Assembly: GCA_026936325.1 (NCBI GenBank)
Contig: JAPTHN010000011.1
Span: 29,862,501-29,926,500, forward strand
Direction: 5' to 3'
DNA: 64,000 nucleotides
Origin: Platynereis dumerilii
Lineage: Eukaryota > Annelida > Polychaeta > Phyllodocida > Nereididae
How positions within the stretch are numbered: position 1 is the first letter of the stretch; every line of letters begins with the position of its first letter. The notes beneath the pieces were generated by a model. The model was not told where the DNA came from, searched no databases, and worked only from the letters and a program-made list of their open reading frames with translations. Both the position numbers and the translations under genes were made by a program. Shown here piece after piece: positions 59,507 through 64,000 of the stretch.

Positions 59507-62356
59507 TTAAAACGATTTCAGTAAGAGACTAGCCAAGAAGTGTTCGTTTGAGTTGAATTTTATAAAATTGTCATGCAAGAGCAAATAATTTAGCGAATCC
59601 ACCATGCCATTACTTGTTCTGTAATGCTGTTTTCTATTTTTTACAAAGAAAGTATGCATAGGCGATAAATTATAATTAAGTAAACGGTCTGGCAATGTGC
59701 ACTTAATACGTAGTCCCCTGGTTGCGTACAATGAGAGCAGGACAGTCTGTATATCTCTAGCTGGCGAGTTGACTTTGGAGATTCTGTTGTATAGGCTGGC
59801 AGTTGATTCCGAGAGCATTCTGTCAATGGGTCTGATATTGAGAGCCTCCAGCAGGGTGGAGTGATGACATCTTTTCCCAAAGCCCATGACATGCTTCATT
59901 ACCGATCCTTGCGCAGTTTTCAACATCCTCACATCTTTCTTAGCCAGGTAGACACTGTCCATCCCATACATCAAAGTTGGGGACCCTACACTGTTCCAGA
60001 GGTAGGCCTTTGCTTCTGCGTGCAGTCCTGGATAGCACATTCCCACTGGAGCCAAGCGGTATATACTGCGTCTACAGACGGACACTCTCTTTTCCACATG
60101 TTCAGTAAATCTGCAGTTCTTATCGATGGTCAGTCCCAGGATCTCAAGCGATGTGGAAAGCTTCATGGTTTTGTCGCAGAGTGTCCAGCTAGGGACTTCC
60201 TTGAGAAGGGGCTTCCCAACTACCATGCACTGCGACTTCTCAATGCCAAAATTGAAGCGCCATTTCCTTGCGTATGTAGAGCAGATGTCGATGAGTTGTT
60301 GCAGCCCTTTTGTAGAAGCACTAAAAACTGTGATGTCATCCGCATAAGCACAAGCAGTAAAATGCTTATCCATTATGCTTGCGCCACATTGCGCATTCTG
60401 CAGTTCACCCAGCAAGTCATTAGTGAAGATGCTGAATAAAGTGGGGGAGAGCAGACTTCCTTGGCGCATACCTTTGGTGATGGGGAATGCATCACTCATA
60501 CCCGAGTCCCACTTCACGAAGGCAGATGAAGACTTGTACCATCTGTACAGGAATAACCATTCGTTGGGCGAGAATATATCCTTCACTTTGAACAGGAGAC
60601 CATCATGCCATATATTGTCAAAGCACTTTTCAGCATCCAAGCTGCTCAGATAAAGTGGAGATCTTTGGTGTATGAAGTATGACGCTAGGTCATTTATAAG
60701 AGAGGTAACCATCGTGGTGCCTCTTCCACTCCTGAACCCGAACTGAAGGTCACTGATGTCGGCATCCTTTGGTGCTATTATGAGTTCAATGATCTTGCAG
60801 TGAATTGAACTCAGAGTAATCGGCCTGTAGCTCTTAGGGATGTTCGGATCACATGTAGCTTTCTTAATCACTGGGATGATTATACCGGTCTTAAACAATG
60901 ATGGGACAATAGCATATGACAAAGCCATGCTATAGATGTCGGACAGCACATCACACAGAACTTCAGAGTAGCCATGCTGCAGATGCTCAGCCGTAACACC
61001 ATCACATCCAGGCGCAACGTCTCGACGAAGTGAGGCGATAAGTTTCTTCAGGTCTTCTCTTAGAATTTCCACAGAGTCCAAGTTACAGGAAATTTCATTT
61101 GCCTTCCATTCGACAGTCTTTCTGATATCAACTTGAGTGCTGTTTAATCCTCCTTGGTCTGTCATAATATCACTATAATAACTTGCAAGATTGTTTGGAG
61201 TGATATTAGAGTCAATGTGCCGATGTTGTAGCCTTTTAATCTTATTCCAGAAGGTCTTGGTGTTGCCCTCAGAGAAGTGGTAGTTTAACAATGATATATC
61301 CCTCTTGGCATGTCCACTAATCGCTCTTCGAGAGACTTTGCGAAATTCCTTCTTCAGGGCTTTCTTGATCTCATACACTGTGCCTGTGCGTGGTTTACCG
61401 CAGTCAATCCACACTTTCCACCAGAATCTCTTCTTATCACGGAGTCTTGTGAGCTCTGGACACCAATAAGGCTTCGATCGGAACGTTTTCTTCGGTACAC
61501 AACCAGCCTCTCTTGCCGCAGCGTGCATAGCCTCATTCACATACGAAAGTCTCTCATCAATCATTTTCGAAAGATCTGTTGATTTCCCTTGTATTTCACT
61601 CAGCCTTGGCAGATTCTTCAGTTTGCATTCGAGCAGGCGTTTATAAGCATCATTATTTGCACAACCAGACCAATTTACAGGTGGAAACCAGGCTTTAGCC
61701 ACTTGATTATTACTGGCTTTGCATTTACCCACTGCACAGGAAAGCATCAGTTTTAATCTAATTGGTAGATGGTCACTGGTATTATCAGCCTCCTCGGCAA
61801 CTACAATACATTCTTTAACATTGTTAAATACATTTTTAAAGCACAGTATGTGGTCAATCCACGAATAGTTACCATTACCATGACAAAAATATGTGTAAGT
61901 ATCAGGTCTGTTAAGAACAACATCAGCAGCTACTAAATCATTTCCGGCAATAAAGTCATATAGAATATTACTGTGATTGTTGTAACCATTCTGTTTAAAC
62001 CAGAGTCTATTTAATTTTGATGCTATAGGTAATTTGGCATTAAAATCACCAACAAAAGTTACCGCAGTGTTGACGCCATAGTTCTCTATAATTGTCTGTA
62101 AAGCATCAATACACTCGACATACAGGAAGGTTTGGTGAGAATTGCATCTATCGAAAAAAGGCATGTAAACACACACAAGAACATGTACCAGGTCGTTATT
62201 TGCATCATACAGACCAACACACAAAATTCTATCATTAGGCACATTTATCTCACGAACAACGTAACGGTTACTCTTTCGAGCAATAACTGCAACGCCACCA
62301 AACGGTCGTCCAGAAAAGTCAGGTTCAACATCAGACATGGATGATTTAGAAAACAC
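59507..62356 (-). CDS. LINE ORF2: endonuclease and reverse transcriptase
   Basis: One uninterrupted frame of 949 codons encodes the enzymes that nick the target and copy LINE RNA into it. The N-terminal 200 residues are an exonuclease-endonuclease-phosphatase domain: GRPFGGVAVIARKS (16-29), GDFN (103-106), NYSWIDHI (163-170) and SDHLPI (194-199). The reverse transcriptase follows, with APGCDG (448-453), YRPITLSSIHCKIIE (510-524), FGFRSGRGT (539-547) and LDAEKCFD (573-580). RQGSLLSP (631-638), the catalytic AYADD (670-674) and LGLTI (740-744) complete it. The first codon here is GTG and not a true start: homology continues upstream in another frame (DCQEYLVF at about 62390-62413) because of the 29-bp duplication. 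The intact reverse transcriptase suggests a recent insertion. Confidence 0.9.
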   Translation of the reverse strand: MFSKSSMSDVEPDFSGRPFGGVAVIARKSNRYVVREINVPNDRILCVGLYDANNDLVHVLVCVYMPFFDRCNSHQTFLYVECIDALQTIIENYGVNTAVTFVGDFNAKLPIASKLNRLWFKQNGYNNHSNILYDFIAGNDLVAADVVLNRPDTYTYFCHGNGNYSWIDHILCFKNVFNNVKECIVVAEEADNTSDHLPIRLKLMLSCAVGKCKASNNQVAKAWFPPVNWSGCANNDAYKRLLECKLKNLPRLSEIQGKSTDLSKMIDERLSYVNEAMHAAAREAGCVPKKTFRSKPYWCPELTRLRDKKRFWWKVWIDCGKPRTGTVYEIKKALKKEFRKVSRRAISGHAKRDISLLNYHFSEGNTKTFWNKIKRLQHRHIDSNITPNNLASYYSDIMTDQGGLNSTQVDIRKTVEWKANEISCNLDSVEILREDLKKLIASLRRDVAPGCDGVTAEHLQHGYSEVLCDVLSDIYSMALSYAIVPSLFKTGIIIPVIKKATCDPNIPKSYRPITLSSIHCKIIELIIAPKDADISDLQFGFRSGRGTTMVTSLINDLASYFIHQRSPLYLSSLDAEKCFDNIWHDGLLFKVKDIFSPNEWLFLYRWYKSSSAFVKWDSGMSDAFPITKGMRQGSLLSPTLFSIFTNDLLGELQNAQCGASIMDKHFTACAYADDITVFSASTKGLQQLIDICSTYARKWRFNFGIEKSQCMVVGKPLLKEVPSWTLCDKTMKLSTSLEILGLTIDKNCRFTEHVEKRVSVCRRSIYRLAPVGMCYPGLHAEAKAYLWNSVGSPTLMYGMDSVYLAKKDVRMLKTAQGSVMKHVMGFGKRCHHSTLLEALNIRPIDRMLSESTASLYNRISKVNSPARDIQTVLLSLYATRGLRIKCTLPDRLLNYNLSPMHTFFVKNRKQHYRTSNGMVDSLNYLLLHDNFIKFNSNEHFLASLLLKSF

Positions 62357-62396
62357 AAGATATTCTTGGATGATTTAGAAAACACAAGATATTCTT
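62339..62396. repeat. Perfect 29-bp tandem duplication inside the LINE
   Basis: Two identical 29-bp units (62339-62367 and 62368-62396) lie in the endonuclease region. Since 29 is not a multiple of three, the duplication shifts the frame between the upstream and downstream parts of ORF2. Perfect identity points to a recent event after or during insertion. Confidence 0.92.
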
Positions 62397-62519
62397 GACA
62401 GTCTCTAACACATTTTGTCATTAAGTTACCCTTCATTTTTGCTTTGAAATCTAAAGGAAATTGTCTTTCTGCAGCGTTCCAGATTATCTTTGGGCTATTC
62501 TGCATGCCTCGATTTTATG

Positions 62520-64000
62520 TTGTTCTGAATATTTAGCTGTTTAAAATGATATCTTTGCAAAAATCTTGCAATAATTTTTTTTTAGTTATCCCAGTGATCA
62601 CTTTTAGTGAACATGTGCTTTGAAATTTCAATACTTCAGACAAAAGGTTTGACACATTCTCCCCAACCAAACAACCCAGGTGCACAAGATCATTGAAGGT
62701 ATATAATCTCATTTGGCCATGATAAGAGGCAGCAGCATACAATGCATACATGCATGCTCAAATAAGTTTCATCTGCATATTTGATGAATTATGCATTTTT
62801 GCATGCAAAAATAAACTATACAATCATTGTCTTTGGACAATGCCAGCAAATCAAAAGTCCTTTAAATTACGCAAATCAAGATGTGATTTTCTGCTCATCT
62901 GCTCTTACGTAACAATACGTCGTGGGTGACGTCCTTATCTTCAAAGATAAAAAGATAAGATGACTTCTACTTTCTCTGATATTGGCCAATATAGTCCATG
63001 TCATATTTTTCGCACCTTCATGTGAAAGTTATGTCACTTCCTAATCGTTATTTTACCATTTCATGTCTCTAAAACACATGTTGACACTGACCTGTCAATT
63101 TCACATCTAAATATATTGAATCATCTCATTCTTTCGTTAATTTGCACATGAATATAAATTTTTATCAAACAATATGCCTTTTAAATGCAGCTAAAGTCAA
63201 AACTTTATATGAGATAAAATGCGCCTTGATTTTATGCTCCAGGTCCTAATTAGTTATACAAAAGCTGATTAGGAATTTAGGATTACATGAACATGAAGTG
63301 AAAGTGAAAGTTCTCTCTTGCTTTTTTTTTGTCTCAGACAAAGTCCCATTTTGACCAAAATCTCTTTTTTTTTTTCAAAACTTTACCTTTTCCCCCTCGG
63401 TACACCACATATAGCCTAGGTGTTTTATACATTCACCTTTCACTAGAATTTTGAACATATGTATACCAGAGCGGGGGAGGGGGGGGGCAAAGGAGATTTT
63501 TTCAAAATAGGTGCATGATTTTGGGAAAGGATAATTTTTTGAAAGAATTTTACTTTCCCTCTAAATAACAGTTGAGCTTGTTGTGAAACAGTCTTCCCTT
63601 TTAAGTCGAATTTATATTCCAATTGCATGATTTGGGGGTTTATTTTTACTGTTGCATGACTTTGGACCTGTAGATAATGTGACAAAATATGTATAGAAAG
63701 AGTTAGTGTGGTTTCTGTCTTAAATATTTGTGAAAAAGAAGTCCATCAGTCATACTTAACAAGTCTAAAATGCTAAGTTTGCAAAACATAGATAAGTTCA
63801 CCCAGCTGAAACAAGGGTTACATGCAATTCATCAAATTGAAAATATGATTGATCATATTTACATGCAGATTACCAGACATGCCCATTTTCAAATTTGAAA
63901 CCCAGTTAGTCAAATAATAGCCATGTGTAATAACAGACATGTGTTGGTCGTTCGTGACCCATTCCATTTTGGAAATCCTTTGTCAGCAAGGAGTCGGCGA
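62520..64000. other. Non-coding stretch to the window edge
   Basis: It contains an IRF-like word GAAGTGAAAGTGAAAGT (63295-63311) and a G-run (about 63472-63487). I see no gene. Confidence 0.3.

Larger units (their letters stand above)
59362..62505 (-). mobile_element. APE-type LINE, 5'-truncated
   Basis: A non-LTR retrotransposon lies on the minus strand. Its coding part ends at 59507, and an AT-rich 3' UTR of about 145 nt runs into an ATT-type simple tail near 59362. The 5' end is uncertain. Endonuclease homology is seen up to about 62400, and an in-register open frame continues to 62505 without clear similarity, so the N-terminus of the endonuclease and ORF1 are missing. I could not find a target duplication. 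The clade (CR1, jockey or relatives) is not resolved. Confidence 0.85.

Noticed and set aside
59861-60653. Plus-strand frames of up to 192 codons
   Set aside because: Antisense shadows of the LINE reverse transcriptase frame.
1-64000. LTR retroviruses, Polintons or other virus-like elements
   Set aside because: I saw no paired LTRs, no protease/integrase signatures and no capsid or envelope genes. The reverse transcriptase at 59.5-62.4 kb is of the LINE type with an APE endonuclease.

Overview
The window is animal nuclear DNA, most probably from a marine invertebrate. Nothing in it is bacterial or viral. The signs are long non-coding stretches, a tRNA-derived SINE, APE-type LINEs, several inverted-repeat DNA transposons, many micro- and minisatellites, and candidate GT/AG-bounded exons. 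The palindrome TAGGCCTA occurs eight times where about one is expected. From memory this suits ambulacrarian-like deuterostomes, but I cannot fix the phylum.

Left part (1-22 kb) is rich in transposons. It holds a motif-bearing repeat at the left edge, a Harbinger-like MITE (TAA target duplication) split by a LINE insertion that carries only ORF1, and a 377-bp MITE. It also holds a SINE whose 3' end matches that of the ORF1-only LINE, a 5.3-kb long-TIR element with two smaller elements nested in it, a 4.0-kb long-TIR element, and an 826-bp MITE with nine CTGTGATG motifs. Two weak exon candidates on the minus strand (8049-8090 and 5545-5600) may be the end of a host gene; the protein is not recognised.

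Middle part (22-57 kb) has no gene I can support and few recognisable transposons. GC-rich islands alternate with AT-rich DNA that carries homeodomain-type TAATTA motifs. This looks like a regulatory landscape, but that is inference. It also contains a 1.7-kb pure pyrimidine tract, GATA/CATA microsatellites, two 11-13 bp tandem arrays and a promoter-like cluster at about 50.0-50.3 kb with BANP-, YY1-, ETS-, NF-Y- and CTCF-type motifs.

Right part (57-64 kb) holds a LINE on the minus strand with an uninterrupted 949-codon endonuclease/reverse transcriptase frame. Its upstream end is put out of frame by a perfect 29-bp tandem duplication. The genes that can be supported all belong to mobile elements. 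The most interesting system is the pairing of an ORF1-only LINE and a SINE that share a 3' end, which implies that one autonomous LINE elsewhere in the genome moves both.
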